DNA of 64,000 nucleotides from Curtobacterium sp. MMLR14_010 (GTDB taxonomy: Bacteria; Actinomycetota; Actinomycetes; Actinomycetales; Microbacteriaceae), in NCBI RefSeq assembly GCF_001865015.1, contig NZ_MJGV01000068.1, positions 1 through 64,000 of the forward strand. Reading direction: 5' to 3'. Positions 45,394 to 54,148 of the stretch are shown in pieces. The position numbers were made by a program, and so were the translations under genes. Each line of letters opens with the position of its first letter. The first letter of the stretch is position 1. The notes under the pieces were generated by a model, which saw nothing but the letters and a program-made list of their open reading frames with translations, did no database searches and was not told the DNA's origin.

Positions 45394-46368
45394 TCAGAGC
45401 GAAGGGACTGCGGCGCCGGCGGCCCACCGCTCGAGGAGTGCTCGGTGCGGGGTCACGAGGTGCTCCTCGGTGTACCGGCCCTGGGTGATCGCGAGGCGGC
45501 TCCGTTCCTCGCGGTCGTACGAGACGGACGGCGTCGAGTAGTCCTCGTGCGCGAGGCTCGGGCGGTAGGTGCTCGGCGCGGCCGTGTTCGCGTTGTAGAT
45601 CTCCGGGCGGTAGATCTTCTGGAACGTCTCCATGGTGCTGATCGTGCCGATGAGCTGCAGGTCCGAGTAGTCGTTCGCCACGTCGCCGCGGGAGTAGAAC
45701 GCGAGGGGCGCCTTCCCGCCGGCCGGCATGAAGTACCGCACCTGCATGCCCATCCGACCGAAGTAGTCGTCGGTGAGGGAGGAGTGTTCGTGCTCGTACT
45801 CCGCCCCGAGCACGGGGTGGACGAACCCCGACTGCCGGTACGTCTGGCTCGTGGAGATGCTGATGCACACGACGGGCTCGGCGCTGAAGTCCGAGCGGAA
45901 CGCGGAGGACTCGAGGAAGCGCTGGAAGAGCTGCCCGTGGAGCTCGCCGAAGTCGGACGGGAGGCCTGCGGTCTTGTCGAGCGACGGCAGCAGGACGGCG
46001 AAGTCGTAGTCGCGGAGGTACGAGGAGAAGTTGTTCCCGAGGATCCCCTGGTGGCGCTCGCCGGTGTGCTGGTCGACGATCGCGACGTCGAGCATCTCGA
46101 GCAGGGGGAACTCGCCGGAGGATCCCTGGTCGACGAAGTGCGCGGTGACCGAGACGATGTCGAGCTCGACGCGGTACCGGGCGCCAGCCGTTGCCGCGAG
46201 CTCGTTGCAGCGCCGGTCGATCATGCCGATGGCCGTGCGGAGGTTCTGCTGGCGGTGCTCCCCGCGCGCCAGGTTGGCGAAGTTCGTGGTCAGCCGGGAG
46301 CTGTCCGCGGGGGAGTAGTCCTCGTCGAACCGCGTCCGCGTGATGCTGAAGCTCAGGTCATTCGCCAT
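45394..46368 (-). CDS. mesX: DUF1852 protein, partner of MesD (MesX)
   Basis: A 324-aa protein of the DUF1852 family. It begins MANDLSFSITRTRFDEDY and has SYLRDYDFAVLLPSLDK and GRMGMQVRYFMPAGGKAP. It sits 32 bp upstream of mesD in the same direction. The family is required for MesD-type methionine synthesis; its chemistry is not established. An ATG 14 codons earlier is possible but lacks a ribosome site. Confidence 0.88.
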   Translation of the reverse strand: MANDLSFSITRTRFDEDYSPADSSRLTTNFANLARGEHRQQNLRTAIGMIDRRCNELAATAGARYRVELDIVSVTAHFVDQGSSGEFPLLEMLDVAIVDQHTGERHQGILGNNFSSYLRDYDFAVLLPSLDKTAGLPSDFGELHGQLFQRFLESSAFRSDFSAEPVVCISISTSQTYRQSGFVHPVLGAEYEHEHSSLTDDYFGRMGMQVRYFMPAGGKAPLAFYSRGDVANDYSDLQLIGTISTMETFQKIYRPEIYNANTAAPSTYRPSLAHEDYSTPSVSYDREERSRLAITQGRYTEEHLVTPHRALLERWAAGAAVPSL

Positions 46369-46414
46369 CCCCTGAGCATGACGGGCAGCGCGGGTCATCG
46401 GGTAATCCCCAGAC

Positions 46415-46434
46415 GCTATGCGCTGGTATAGCCT
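46415..46434 (+). promoter_or_regulatory. LysR-type operator and overlapping -10 box
   Basis: GCTAT-N8-ATAGC (46415-46432) is an inverted repeat between divergent mesXD and lysR. TAGCCT (46429-46434) overlaps its right arm and ends 6 bp before the LysR ATG, so binding would block lysR transcription. Confidence 0.55.
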
Positions 46435-46440
46435 GCGCCT

Positions 46441-47382
46441 ATGGCCCGTGTCTCGAACGACATCACCCTGCAGCAGCTCCGGTACTTCATCGAGGTCGCG
46501 ACGGAGGGCTCGATCAGCGCGGCAGCCGACCTGCTCTACGTCGCGCAACCGACGCTGTCCGCGGCGATGAAGGACCTCGAGACGCGGATCGGGCGCGCGC
46601 TGTTCGTCCGCTCGGCCCGGGGCGTCGTGCTCACCGTCGACGGCGTGGAGTTCCTCGGGTACGCCCGCCAGGTCGTCGAGCAGGTCTCCCTCCTCGAGCA
46701 GCGGTACGTCGGTGGGCAGCCGTCGCGTCGGTTGCTCGGGGTGTCCGCGCAGCACTACTCGTTCGCCGTCGAGGCCTTCGTCCGCATGGTCGAAGCGGCG
46801 GCTGCGGACGAGTACGAGTTCTCGCTCCGGGAGACGCGCACCTGGGACATCATCGAGGACGTCCGCACGCTGCGGAGCGAGGTGGGCATCCTCTACCGCA
46901 ACGACTTCAACCGGCAGGTCCTCGGGAAGCTGCTGCGGGACGCCGGGGTCGTGTTCACCCCGCTGTTCATCGCGCAGCCGCACATCTTCGTGGCCCGGCG
47001 GAACCCGCTCGCGGCCCAGGAGCGCGCGACGCTCGCCGACCTCGCGGACCTCCCTCGGCTCACGTTCGACCAGGGCGCGAACAACTCCTTCTACCTGGCC
47101 GAGGAGATCCTGTCGACGATGTCCAGCAAGCGGGAGATCCGCGTCTCGGACCGGGCGACGATCTTCAACCTCATGATCGGCCTGGGCGGGTACACGATCT
47201 CGACCGGGCTGATCAGCGACGACCTCGATCCCGAGATCGTCGCCATCCCGCTCGACGTCGACGAACGCATCGAGATCGGCTGGATCGCCCACGCCTCCGT
47301 CCCGCTCACCGTGCAGGCGCAGACGTACCTGGACGAGCTGCGGGCCGTGGTCACCAGTTACGGCGTGGAGCCGCTGGGCTGA
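46441..47382 (+). CDS. LysR family regulator
   Basis: A 313-aa protein. The N-terminal HTH is LQQLRYFIEVATEGSISAAADLLYVAQPTLSAAMKDLE; the effector domain follows (about 95-300). It is divergent from mesX-mesD, which makes it the likely methionine- or sulfur-responsive regulator of that pair. Confidence 0.92.
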   Translation: MARVSNDITLQQLRYFIEVATEGSISAAADLLYVAQPTLSAAMKDLETRIGRALFVRSARGVVLTVDGVEFLGYARQVVEQVSLLEQRYVGGQPSRRLLGVSAQHYSFAVEAFVRMVEAAAADEYEFSLRETRTWDIIEDVRTLRSEVGILYRNDFNRQVLGKLLRDAGVVFTPLFIAQPHIFVARRNPLAAQERATLADLADLPRLTFDQGANNSFYLAEEILSTMSSKREIRVSDRATIFNLMIGLGGYTISTGLISDDLDPEIVAIPLDVDERIEIGWIAHASVPLTVQAQTYLDELRAVVTSYGVEPLG

Positions 47383-47395
47383 GCGGACCAGACAC

Positions 47396-47439
47396 CGGAC
47401 TGGAGGCTCGGGGCGGGCCCGCCACGAGCCTCCAGTCCG
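47396..47439 (+). terminator. palindromic terminator after LysR gene
   Basis: CGGACTGGAGGCTCG and CGAGCCTCCAGTCCG form a perfect 15-bp stem. The 14-nt loop itself contains GGCGGGCCCGCC. Confidence 0.8.
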
Positions 47440-47559
47440 TCTGCGCTCGGCATGCGTCGAGCGGCGGCTGCGCCGCCGCTGCCAGGTCCGAGCAGTTACC
47501 CTGACCCGGCCAGGACCTCGGTCGTGAGCGACATCCCGAACCGCATGCGGAGGCTCAAC

Positions 47560-48723
47560 GTGGACGATCGAACACGACGACGACGGTCCCGGACGGCGAC
47601 GCGGGTGGTCGCCGGGCTGCTCGTCGCCCTCGTCGGCACCGTCGCGACCGGGTGCGCCTCGACGACGACCGCCGAGCGCGACCCCCTCGCCACGTGGAAC
47701 GCCGCCGTGGCCGACCGGTCCAGTGCCCCGGCGAAGTGGGTCGCCGTGGGCGACTCCATCACCGAGGGGCAGGGCGCCACTGCCCGTCCCATGCGCTGGA
47801 CGGACCTGACGCGCGACCGGCTCCGGACGCGCCACCCGACGTCGGGGACGCCCGGAGGCGTCGGCTACCTCCCCGCGCAGTTCGCGGTCTACGCGCCGGA
47901 CTCGACCTGGGGCGACTGGGCGACGGCGAGCACCGGGACGAGCGAGTACGACGTGACCGTTCCCGACCTCGGCTACCGGTCGGTCGCCATGCAGGCGGGC
48001 GCGTCGCGGACCTACCCGTTCACGGGGACCGGGATCGACATCTGGTGGACGCGCTACCCCGGTTCCGGCGACTTCACCTACAGCATCGACGGCGCTGAGC
48101 CGCGGACGGTGACGACGACCGGGGAGTCCAGCACGGGGAACGTCACCAAGGTGGACGACCTCGAGCGGGGGCAGCACACCGTCACCGTCACTGCCATGGG
48201 GTCGTTCATGCTGCAGGGGTTCACGCTCTACGACGGCGACCGCGACAAGGGCATCCAGCTGTACGACTCCGCGCGCTCCGGGGCGACGATCACGACCTTC
48301 ACGGCGGACCAGGCCGGGTTCCTGACGGCCATGCGCCGCGTCGGGCCGGACCTGATCACCGTCACGCTGGGCGGCAACGACGCGCAGCACATCACGCCCG
48401 CGGAGCTCGGGAGACAGTACCGGGCGTTCCTCGAGGCGCTCGCCGGACTCCCCACCAAGCCGTCGCTGCTCGTGATCGGCGAGTTCACGCCGGCCCCCGC
48501 GATGACGAACAACATGTCGGACCCCTGGTCGAGCTACCTCGCCGCGACGAAGAAGGCCGCTGCGAGGGCCGGGGCCGTGTACGTGAGCATGGACGACACC
48601 TTCCCGAAGGCCACGTACTCGGGCACCGGGATCTACTCGACGGACGGCCTGCACCCGAACGACACGGGGCAGCGGCGGATCGCGAAGCTCGTGCTGTCCA
48701 CGCTCGCCGCGTACGAGGGGTGA
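47560..48723 (+). CDS. SGNH/GDSL hydrolase lipoprotein
   Basis: A 387-aa exported protein. A basic n-region (DDRTRRRRSRTATR) and hydrophobic core VVAGLLVALVGTVATGC end in a lipobox-like ATGC, so it is probably lipidated. SGNH blocks are visible: GDSITEG (I), SGATI (II), GGNDAQ (III), DGLHPN (V). A beta-rich insert of about 100 residues (roughly 115-215) resembles the N-terminal domain of some acetylesterases. GTG 47560 was chosen because CGGAGG lies 6 bp upstream; starts at 47545 and 47524 are possible. Confidence 0.85.
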   Translation: MDDRTRRRRSRTATRVVAGLLVALVGTVATGCASTTTAERDPLATWNAAVADRSSAPAKWVAVGDSITEGQGATARPMRWTDLTRDRLRTRHPTSGTPGGVGYLPAQFAVYAPDSTWGDWATASTGTSEYDVTVPDLGYRSVAMQAGASRTYPFTGTGIDIWWTRYPGSGDFTYSIDGAEPRTVTTTGESSTGNVTKVDDLERGQHTVTVTAMGSFMLQGFTLYDGDRDKGIQLYDSARSGATITTFTADQAGFLTAMRRVGPDLITVTLGGNDAQHITPAELGRQYRAFLEALAGLPTKPSLLVIGEFTPAPAMTNNMSDPWSSYLAATKKAAARAGAVYVSMDDTFPKATYSGTGIYSTDGLHPNDTGQRRIAKLVLSTLAAYEG

Positions 48724-48757
48724 CTGCCTGACCGTCGTGGCAAGCGGTGGTCACCGG

Positions 48758-49273
48758 CTAGGGCGTCGGTCCGGTCGCATGAGCCCGTCGGGTGCGCTGG
48801 CGGCGGTCGACGGTGATGATGCCGGCGCTGAGGAGGCCGGCGAGCACCGCCCCGACCGTGTTCATGAACCAGTCGTTCGTGTCGCAGGCCCTGCCGAGGC
48901 TCGGCAGCAGCGCCTGGACGAGTTCGATCGCGGCGGACAACCCCGACGCGGCAGCCACGACCGGCACCGGTCGGTTCGTGAGCAGCGCGGCGAAGAGCGT
49001 CAACGGGAACAGGAGCGCGACGTTGGCGAGCGTGTCGATGCCCTGGAACGGCACGGAAAACTGCACCGTGCAGAAGACCCCGTTGCCGCCGTCGCCGGCC
49101 GGGGTCATGGTCAATGCGAGGACCCCCACCGCGCTGATGCCAGCGAGCGTCACGAGCGCCCGCCGAGCCCGCAGGCGGTGCACCAACCACCCCAAGGCCG
49201 TGAGCGCGACCAGGGCGACCCAGAAGAGCACCCGGACCGCGGACGCGTGGTTGACGAGGAAGGTCGTGATCAC
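48758..49273 (-). CDS. VanZ-like membrane protein
   Basis: A 171-aa protein with five hydrophobic segments. It has the VanZ family features TLANVALLFPLTLFAALL and the C-terminal NDWFMNTVGAVLAGLL. Start GTG 49273 has GGGAGGA upstream. Role unknown; VanZ relatives give low-level teicoplanin resistance in some bacteria. Confidence 0.88.
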   Translation of the reverse strand: MITTFLVNHASAVRVLFWVALVALTALGWLVHRLRARRALVTLAGISAVGVLALTMTPAGDGGNGVFCTVQFSVPFQGIDTLANVALLFPLTLFAALLTNRPVPVVAAASGLSAAIELVQALLPSLGRACDTNDWFMNTVGAVLAGLLSAGIITVDRRQRTRRAHATGPTP

Positions 49274-49338
49274 GAGGAGATCCTCCCATCGCTCGGACGG
49301 TCGAGGCGGCAGACGCTGTCGCAGCTCGTGCTCCTCGC

Positions 49339-49344
49339 TATGGT
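49339..49344 (+). promoter_or_regulatory. putative -10 box (leaderless) of phosphatase gene
   Basis: TATGGT ends 6 bp before GTG 49351. Confidence 0.4.
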
Positions 49345-49350
49345 GTCTGC

Positions 49351-50073
49351 GTGCGCGACCTCGTGTGGGATGGCTACCGGAACGCCCGTGACCTCGGCGG
49401 ACTCCCCACGTCCCTCTCCGCGACCGGCGCCACGCGCTTCGGCAGGGTGGCACGCGGGCCACGCCGCGAGCTCCTGACCGAGACCGGCTGGCGGGACGCC
49501 CGCGGCTGGGGTCTCGCCGCGGTCGTTGATCTCCGCTGCGCGCACGAGGTCGGCGTCCGAGACGGCGACCCGGTGGTGGCGCCGGAGACGCTCGACGCGG
49601 TGCCGGTGGTGAACGCCCCCACCGAGGACCAGGACGACCCCGAGTTCCGTGAGATCTGCTTCCCGATCCTGGACTCGCCGGAGTACTGGCGCCACAACTG
49701 GCGCATCCTGCCGCACCTCGTGCTCGCGACGTTGACCGCGATCGCTGACGCTCCGCACGGACTCCTGGTGCACTGCAGCGCCGGCCGAGACCGAACCGGC
49801 ATGATCAGTGCGCTCCTGCTCAGCAACGCGGGCGTCGCGCCCGCGGTGGTCGCCGCCGACTACGCGGAGTCGGTCCGGGCCATGGCCGGGGTGACCGCGC
49901 ATGCGCAGCACGACCGGCAGGCTGCCTGGGGGACGGAGGAGGTCGACAGCTGGATCGCGACGACTGCTCCGATCGTCGAGGACGTGGCTGCCGACGTCGA
50001 CGCCGCCTTCGCGACCATCGGCGCTGACGCCGACCTGCGGTCCCGGTTGCGCGACCGCTTGACGGCGCGCTGA
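49351..50073 (+). CDS. tyrosine-protein phosphatase
   Basis: A 240-aa protein of the bacterial dual-specificity/tyrosine phosphatase group (Y_phosphatase3). It begins with WDGYRNARDLGGLPT and carries the P-loop VHCSAGRDRTG (CX5R). The general-acid Asp may lie in PTEDQDDPEF. Acts on phosphotyrosine or phosphoinositide; the substrate is not clear. Confidence 0.92.
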   Translation: MRDLVWDGYRNARDLGGLPTSLSATGATRFGRVARGPRRELLTETGWRDARGWGLAAVVDLRCAHEVGVRDGDPVVAPETLDAVPVVNAPTEDQDDPEFREICFPILDSPEYWRHNWRILPHLVLATLTAIADAPHGLLVHCSAGRDRTGMISALLLSNAGVAPAVVAADYAESVRAMAGVTAHAQHDRQAAWGTEEVDSWIATTAPIVEDVAADVDAAFATIGADADLRSRLRDRLTAR

Positions 50074-50109
50074 CGCATCGTCGGAGCTGATCGCCCGGGC
50101 AGCGCCGGG

Positions 50110-50160
50110 ATCGACTCGATCGACTCGATCGACTCGATCAACTCGATCAACTCGATCAAG
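50110..50160. repeat. 9-bp tandem repeat (5.7 copies)
   Basis: Three ATCGACTCG units, two ATCAACTCG units and a partial, in the 171-bp gap between the phosphatase and a membrane protein gene. Confidence 0.9.
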
Positions 50161-50244
50161 CATGAGTTCCGGTCATGAACCGGTCTCGTCGGGCAGGATC
50201 GACAGGATGGTCTCGATGGTCGAGGCCCGAGGAGGAGCACCCGC

Positions 50245-50739
50245 ATGTCGTCGAACCCCTACCAGTCGAACGCGCAGCAGTCGTCGGCGACGACGACGCC
50301 CCGCGTCGTGATGGTCGCGTTCTGGCTCTACCTGGTCACCGCGCTCGCGCACGTCATCGGCATCATCATCAGCGCGACGCAGCTGCCGGCAGCGCAGCAG
50401 GCAGCGAAGGACCAGCTCCAGCAGTCGGGGACCTCGACGAACGGTGTCGACGTCGACGGGATCCTCGGTGCGACGCTCGTCGTCAGCATCGTCATCGGCG
50501 TGCTCTTCATCATCGCGTTCATCATCTTCGACCTGTTCATGCGCCGCGGCGCGAACTGGGCCCGGATCGTCCTGCTCATCGTGACGATCCTCGGCATCAC
50601 CGGTGTGGCCGGCGGCTTCGGCCTGGGAGCAGTCGGCGTGATCGCCTCGATCGTCGCGGCCGTCCTGACGTTCCTGCCTGCGTCGAACGCGTGGTTCCGC
50701 GCGGTCAAGGACCGCAAGCGGGGCGCGATCCAGAACTGA
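50245..50739 (+). CDS. four-helix membrane protein
   Basis: A 164-aa protein. A polar N-terminus (SSNPYQSNAQQSSATTTP) precedes four hydrophobic segments, then a basic tail RAVKDRKRGAIQN. RBS GAGGAG is 8 bp upstream. No family name can be given. A 21-bp stretch from its 3' end (50681-50701) recurs at 54674-54694. Confidence 0.7.
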   Translation: MSSNPYQSNAQQSSATTTPRVVMVAFWLYLVTALAHVIGIIISATQLPAAQQAAKDQLQQSGTSTNGVDVDGILGATLVVSIVIGVLFIIAFIIFDLFMRRGANWARIVLLIVTILGITGVAGGFGLGAVGVIASIVAAVLTFLPASNAWFRAVKDRKRGAIQN

Positions 50740-50764
50740 CACGATCCGGACGGGAGGGGGAGTC

Positions 50765-51211
50765 ATGACCGCAGCGCCGACCCACGAGCTCATGCCACGA
50801 GTCGCCGCCCTGAACGGCCCGGGGGCCCCGGCGGTCTACGCGATCGAGGGGGCGACGATCACAGGCCGGTGGAACTTCGACGACCCGGCGATCGGTGAGG
50901 CGCTCGGTGACGGCGGGGCGTCAGCGAACTTCCGGTACGTCGTGACGCTCGACCCGTCGGCGGGCACGTTCCGCTGCTCGGAGCGTGACGTCGGTTACGA
51001 CAACGGGGCGTTCCGCGCCTACCGCGGTTACAGCCGCAACTCCAACCTGAATCTCGTGTCGCTCATCGTCACGCTGGTGCAGCGGGCCGAACGCAAGCGG
51101 CGGACCGGGAGTGCGACGCCACCGCACCGGTTCCGGCAGGAGGAGCTCAAGGTCCCGCTCCGGACCGTGCTCGAGCAGAGCGGCTGGCGGCGGCGTGGCT
51201 TGATCCGCTGA
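50765..51211 (+). CDS. hypothetical protein
   Basis: A 148-aa soluble protein with YAIEGATITGRWNF, a beta-rich middle and a basic C-terminus (GWRRRGLIR). RBS GGGAGGGGGAG precedes ATG 50765. Same direction as the membrane protein 25 bp upstream, so probably co-transcribed. Not recognised. Confidence 0.65.
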   Translation: MTAAPTHELMPRVAALNGPGAPAVYAIEGATITGRWNFDDPAIGEALGDGGASANFRYVVTLDPSAGTFRCSERDVGYDNGAFRAYRGYSRNSNLNLVSLIVTLVQRAERKRRTGSATPPHRFRQEELKVPLRTVLEQSGWRRRGLIR

Positions 51212-51247
51212 CGCGCCCGCGCTCCACGCGCTCGCTCCGCGCTGATC

Positions 51248-52186
51248 TCATCGGCTGCTGCCGAATCGCTGGAGGCGCGGCGTCGCGATGCCGAGATCCC
51301 CTGCGGTGCGGAGGGTGTCGTCGATGACCGCGCGGGGTTCCGCGGCGTCCGGGTCGTCGTGGGCTGCGAGGCTCGCGCGGGCGATCGGCACGAGGCGGGT
51401 GGCCAGTGCGAGCATCGTCCCCGTCGTCCGGGGGAACCGGGCGGGAACCGTCGCGGTTCGGTGGAGGCTGAGGTCGACGCCCCGTGCCTCGAGGACCGGG
51501 AGGAGTTCGCGGCTCGTCAGGAACGCCTCGCGGAGTGCCCGGCGGTCCCCGATCATGGTCGTGAGCCCACCGTGCTGCACGCCGGCGGAGAACATGCCGG
51601 CGTCCAGGACGAAGTGCAGCCAGAGCCATCCGCGCATGTCCCGCTGGTCGCGGACGACGAACCCCGCCTGTCGGAAGGCGAGCCGAGCCTCCAGTCCGCG
51701 CCGGTCGGGACCGGATGCCGGCGCTGCCAGGGTGACCGATCGGAGGACGCCCCCGTGCAGGACGCCGTCGTCGCTGAAGCCGCCGCCCGCGCCGGGGAAG
51801 CCGAACACCACCTGGTCAGCGGGGATCGGGGCGATCGCGTCGACCGGTTCCTCCCAGACGTTGCCGAGGACCACCACCGTCGCGTCACCGATGCGGGGCG
51901 CCAGGAAGGCGGCTGCCTCGCGGAGTCGGTGGTGGACGACGCTGAGGACGACGAGGTCGTGGCCATCGTCCGGGTGGACCGATTCACGGAGCGTCGTCCG
52001 GTAGGAGGATGTGCTCCGGCGACCGAGGAGCCCGCGGCGCCCGTCGACGACGTCCAGGTCGACGTGGTCGCCGTACTCGGCAGCGCGGCCCGGGCGGACG
52101 TAGTGGTCGACGTCGTGGCCTGCCTGCTGGAAGGCCTGGCCGTAGATGGTCGCGATGACACCGCGACCGAACATGAGGATCCGCAT
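51248..52186 (-). CDS. ketopantoate reductase family protein (ApbA/PanE-like)
   Basis: A 312-aa Rossmann protein. The NADP motif ILMFGRGVIATIYGQAF is at the start. The middle has NVWEEPVDAIAPIP and GFPGAGGGF, and the C-terminal helical domain contains FVLDAGMFSAGVQHGG. True PanE normally shows GNG and KxxxN motifs more clearly, so the substrate may differ. Divergent TetR gene with two operators between. Confidence 0.82.
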   Translation of the reverse strand: MRILMFGRGVIATIYGQAFQQAGHDVDHYVRPGRAAEYGDHVDLDVVDGRRGLLGRRSTSSYRTTLRESVHPDDGHDLVVLSVVHHRLREAAAFLAPRIGDATVVVLGNVWEEPVDAIAPIPADQVVFGFPGAGGGFSDDGVLHGGVLRSVTLAAPASGPDRRGLEARLAFRQAGFVVRDQRDMRGWLWLHFVLDAGMFSAGVQHGGLTTMIGDRRALREAFLTSRELLPVLEARGVDLSLHRTATVPARFPRTTGTMLALATRLVPIARASLAAHDDPDAAEPRAVIDDTLRTAGDLGIATPRLQRFGSSR

Positions 52187-52207
52187 CGCACACCTGTCCG
52201 CTAAGTT

Positions 52208-52247
52208 GGAGGCTGTCTCCCCTTGTGAACATACGGAGACTGTCTCC
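52208..52247. promoter_or_regulatory. paired TetR operators
   Basis: GGAGGC-T-GTCTCC (52208-52220) and GGAGAC-T-GTCTCC (52235-52247), 27 bp centre to centre, each followed by TTGT(G/C)AAC-like sequence. They lie between the divergent reductase and TetR genes. Confidence 0.65.
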
Positions 52248-52284
52248 ACTTGTCAACGACTGCTATCGCATCCGAGGAGGACCA

Positions 52285-52815
52285 GTGCGCGCTGATGCCC
52301 GCCGGAACCGGGACGCGATCATCGCGGCGGCCCGGACCGTGTTCGAACACGACGAGCAGCTGCGGTTCGACGACTTCGCCGTGCGGGCCGGCGTCGGGGT
52401 CGGCACGCTCTACCGACACTTCCCGACCCGGGAGGCCTTGGCCGCTGCGGTCTACCAGGGTGAGGTCGAAGCGCTCTGCGGGGAAGCGCAGGACTCGACG
52501 CGGCCGGCGGGGGAGCGGCTCGAGGCGTTCCTGCACGCGTTCGTGGAGTACGTCGTCGAGCATGCGGCGTTGGCGCGGGCCCTCGCGTCGGTCGTCGACC
52601 CGGCGACCCAGGCCGAGGGTGGGAGCGAGCTCGAGCGCACGCTCGCCGACGTGATGGCGCGTGCGGTCGACGAGGGGGCCATCCGCGAGGACGCGACTGC
52701 GGGAGCTGTGCTCGTCGCGCTGCACGGCATCGGGTCCGCGACGGACCGTCCGGACTGGGCGGTGGAGGCGCGGGGGCTGGTCGAGCTGGTCGTGGGGGGG
52801 CTCCGGGCGCGCTGA
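52285..52815 (+). CDS. TetR family regulator
   Basis: A 176-aa protein with HTH RRNRDAIIAAARTVFEHDEQLRFDDFAVRAG then GTLYRHFPTREALAAAVY. GTG 52285 has GGAGGA 4 bp upstream and gives the usual N-terminal length. Likely represses itself and the divergent reductase through the paired palindromes. Confidence 0.88.
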   Translation: MRADARRNRDAIIAAARTVFEHDEQLRFDDFAVRAGVGVGTLYRHFPTREALAAAVYQGEVEALCGEAQDSTRPAGERLEAFLHAFVEYVVEHAALARALASVVDPATQAEGGSELERTLADVMARAVDEGAIREDATAGAVLVALHGIGSATDRPDWAVEARGLVELVVGGLRAR

Positions 52816-52860
52816 CCCCGGGGAGGCGGTGGGCTCAGAGCCGGACGGCCGAGGTCCGAG

Positions 52861-53094
52861 CTACGCGGTCGGTCCGGTGGGGCGGTTCAAGCGGTCGGCG
52901 GCGCGTCCGAGCAGCCAGTTGACGGCCCAGCCGAGCACGCCGACGACGGGGAGCAGGAGGATGGCCAGGGTCCAGAGCACCTTGACGAGTTCGCTCCGGC
53001 GGCGGTCACGCCAGACCTGGACCAGTGCGAGGGCGTTCAGCACGAGGATGATCAGGATCACCAGCACATGGGCGCCGATCAGGTTCTCAAACAC
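52861..53094 (-). CDS. PLDc_N-type small membrane protein
   Basis: A 77-aa protein with two hydrophobic segments (VLVILIILVLNALALVQVW, VLWTLAILLLPVVGVLGWAVNWLLG) joined by a basic loop, matching the PLD nuclease N-terminal transmembrane domain. RBS AGGAG precedes the GTG start. Function unknown. Confidence 0.75.
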   Translation of the reverse strand: MFENLIGAHVLVILIILVLNALALVQVWRDRRRSELVKVLWTLAILLLPVVGVLGWAVNWLLGRAADRLNRPTGPTA

Positions 53095-53191
53095 GTCGTT
53101 CTCCTGTCTTCGCGCCGAGGCGCATCGCGTCCACGATAAGGCGGCGTCTGCCGGGCGGCGTCCGCTCTGCGGATGACATGACCTAGACCCT

Positions 53192-53485
53192 TCACTGGCG
53201 CGTGATGGCGGCGACGGCTTCGCTGATGGTCGAGCCCGGATGCTCCTCGCGGTAGCGCCGCACCGCTGCGGAATCGACGGGGGACGTCGCCTCCGTGGCC
53301 CGGGTGTTGCCGATGACGGGCCTGGAGAAGGCGGCGACGCACACCGTCGCGAGCAGCAGGATCCCGGCGATCGTCGGCCCGGCCCATGCGTATGCGATCA
53401 TCGCTGCCGTGAGGCCGGCGAGCGTCAGGACTGCGGGCGACCAGCGGCGCACGAGGCGTGTCGATCTCCGGTCGGGGGAGTGCAT
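53192..53485 (-). CDS. small membrane protein with basic N-terminus
   Basis: A 97-aa protein. MHSPDRRSTRLVRRW precedes two hydrophobic segments (PAVLTLAGLTAAMIAYAW, PTIAGILLLATVCVAAF) and a polar tail ending SEAVAAITRQ. RBS GGAAGGAG is 6 bp upstream. Not recognised. Confidence 0.6.
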   Translation of the reverse strand: MHSPDRRSTRLVRRWSPAVLTLAGLTAAMIAYAWAGPTIAGILLLATVCVAAFSRPVIGNTRATEATSPVDSAAVRRYREEHPGSTISEAVAAITRQ

Positions 53486-53599
53486 CGTCGTCTCCTTCCA
53501 CCCGGCGCCCCTCGCCGGGGTGCACCCCAGCTTGCCGCGCAGGTGCGACATGTGCAACATCACACCGGCGGCAGTGCGACGACGAGCGGTACGCCCGGG

Positions 53600-54148
53600 T
53601 CAGTCCTCGATCGGGTTCTGCGTCAGCGTGAACGTCAGCCCGCTCAGGTCGATCGTCTGCGCCTTGCCGGTCGTCACGTCCGACGCCAGACCGATCGTGT
53701 AGGTCACGTCGAGCACCGAGGTCCCAGCCGTGGGCTCCACGGTCCAGGTGGTCCGGCCGGCGGGGGCCAGGGACGAGCTCGTCGACGCGACGGAGAGCGA
53801 CTGCGTCGAGGCAGCGATGAGGTCGGCGTCGCCCGTGATGCTCTGCGGTGTCCAGGACAGGTCGGCGGAGAGGTCGTCCCCGGTCGCGATGACGTCCAGT
53901 GTCTGGTGGAACTGGTACGTGTTGCCCGGCACCATGCGCACCCGCGCGATGTCCACGACGTCGGAGCGGCCGTTCGTGACGTCCGTCCAGACGCCGTCGG
54001 CGTTCGCGGACAGGGCGAGTGTGCCCGAGCTGACGGTCGAGGGCTGGGTGGCAGCGTCGGAGTTCCAGAGGGCGAAGGTGCTGGCGCCGCCGAGGAGCAG
54101 GGCGATGCCGGCTGCTCCGGCGATGGTGCCGTTGACGATCTTGAGCAC
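53600..54148 (-). CDS. alternate-type signal peptide exported protein
   Basis: A 182-aa exported protein. The N-terminus NGTIAGAAGIALLLGGASTFALWNS is the SipW-dependent 'alternate' signal motif known from actinobacterial fibre-like or camelysin-like proteins. The rest is beta-rich, with many Thr/Ser/Val and no Cys. No SipW-type peptidase gene lies nearby. GTG 54148 starts right before the motif. Confidence 0.75.
   Translation of the reverse strand: MLKIVNGTIAGAAGIALLLGGASTFALWNSDAATQPSTVSSGTLALSANADGVWTDVTNGRSDVVDIARVRMVPGNTYQFHQTLDVIATGDDLSADLSWTPQSITGDADLIAASTQSLSVASTSSSLAPAGRTTWTVEPTAGTSVLDVTYTIGLASDVTTGKAQTIDLSGLTFTLTQNPIED

Noticed and set aside
50110-50160. CRISPR-like array
   Set aside because: Units are contiguous 9-bp repeats without spacers, and no cas gene is present.
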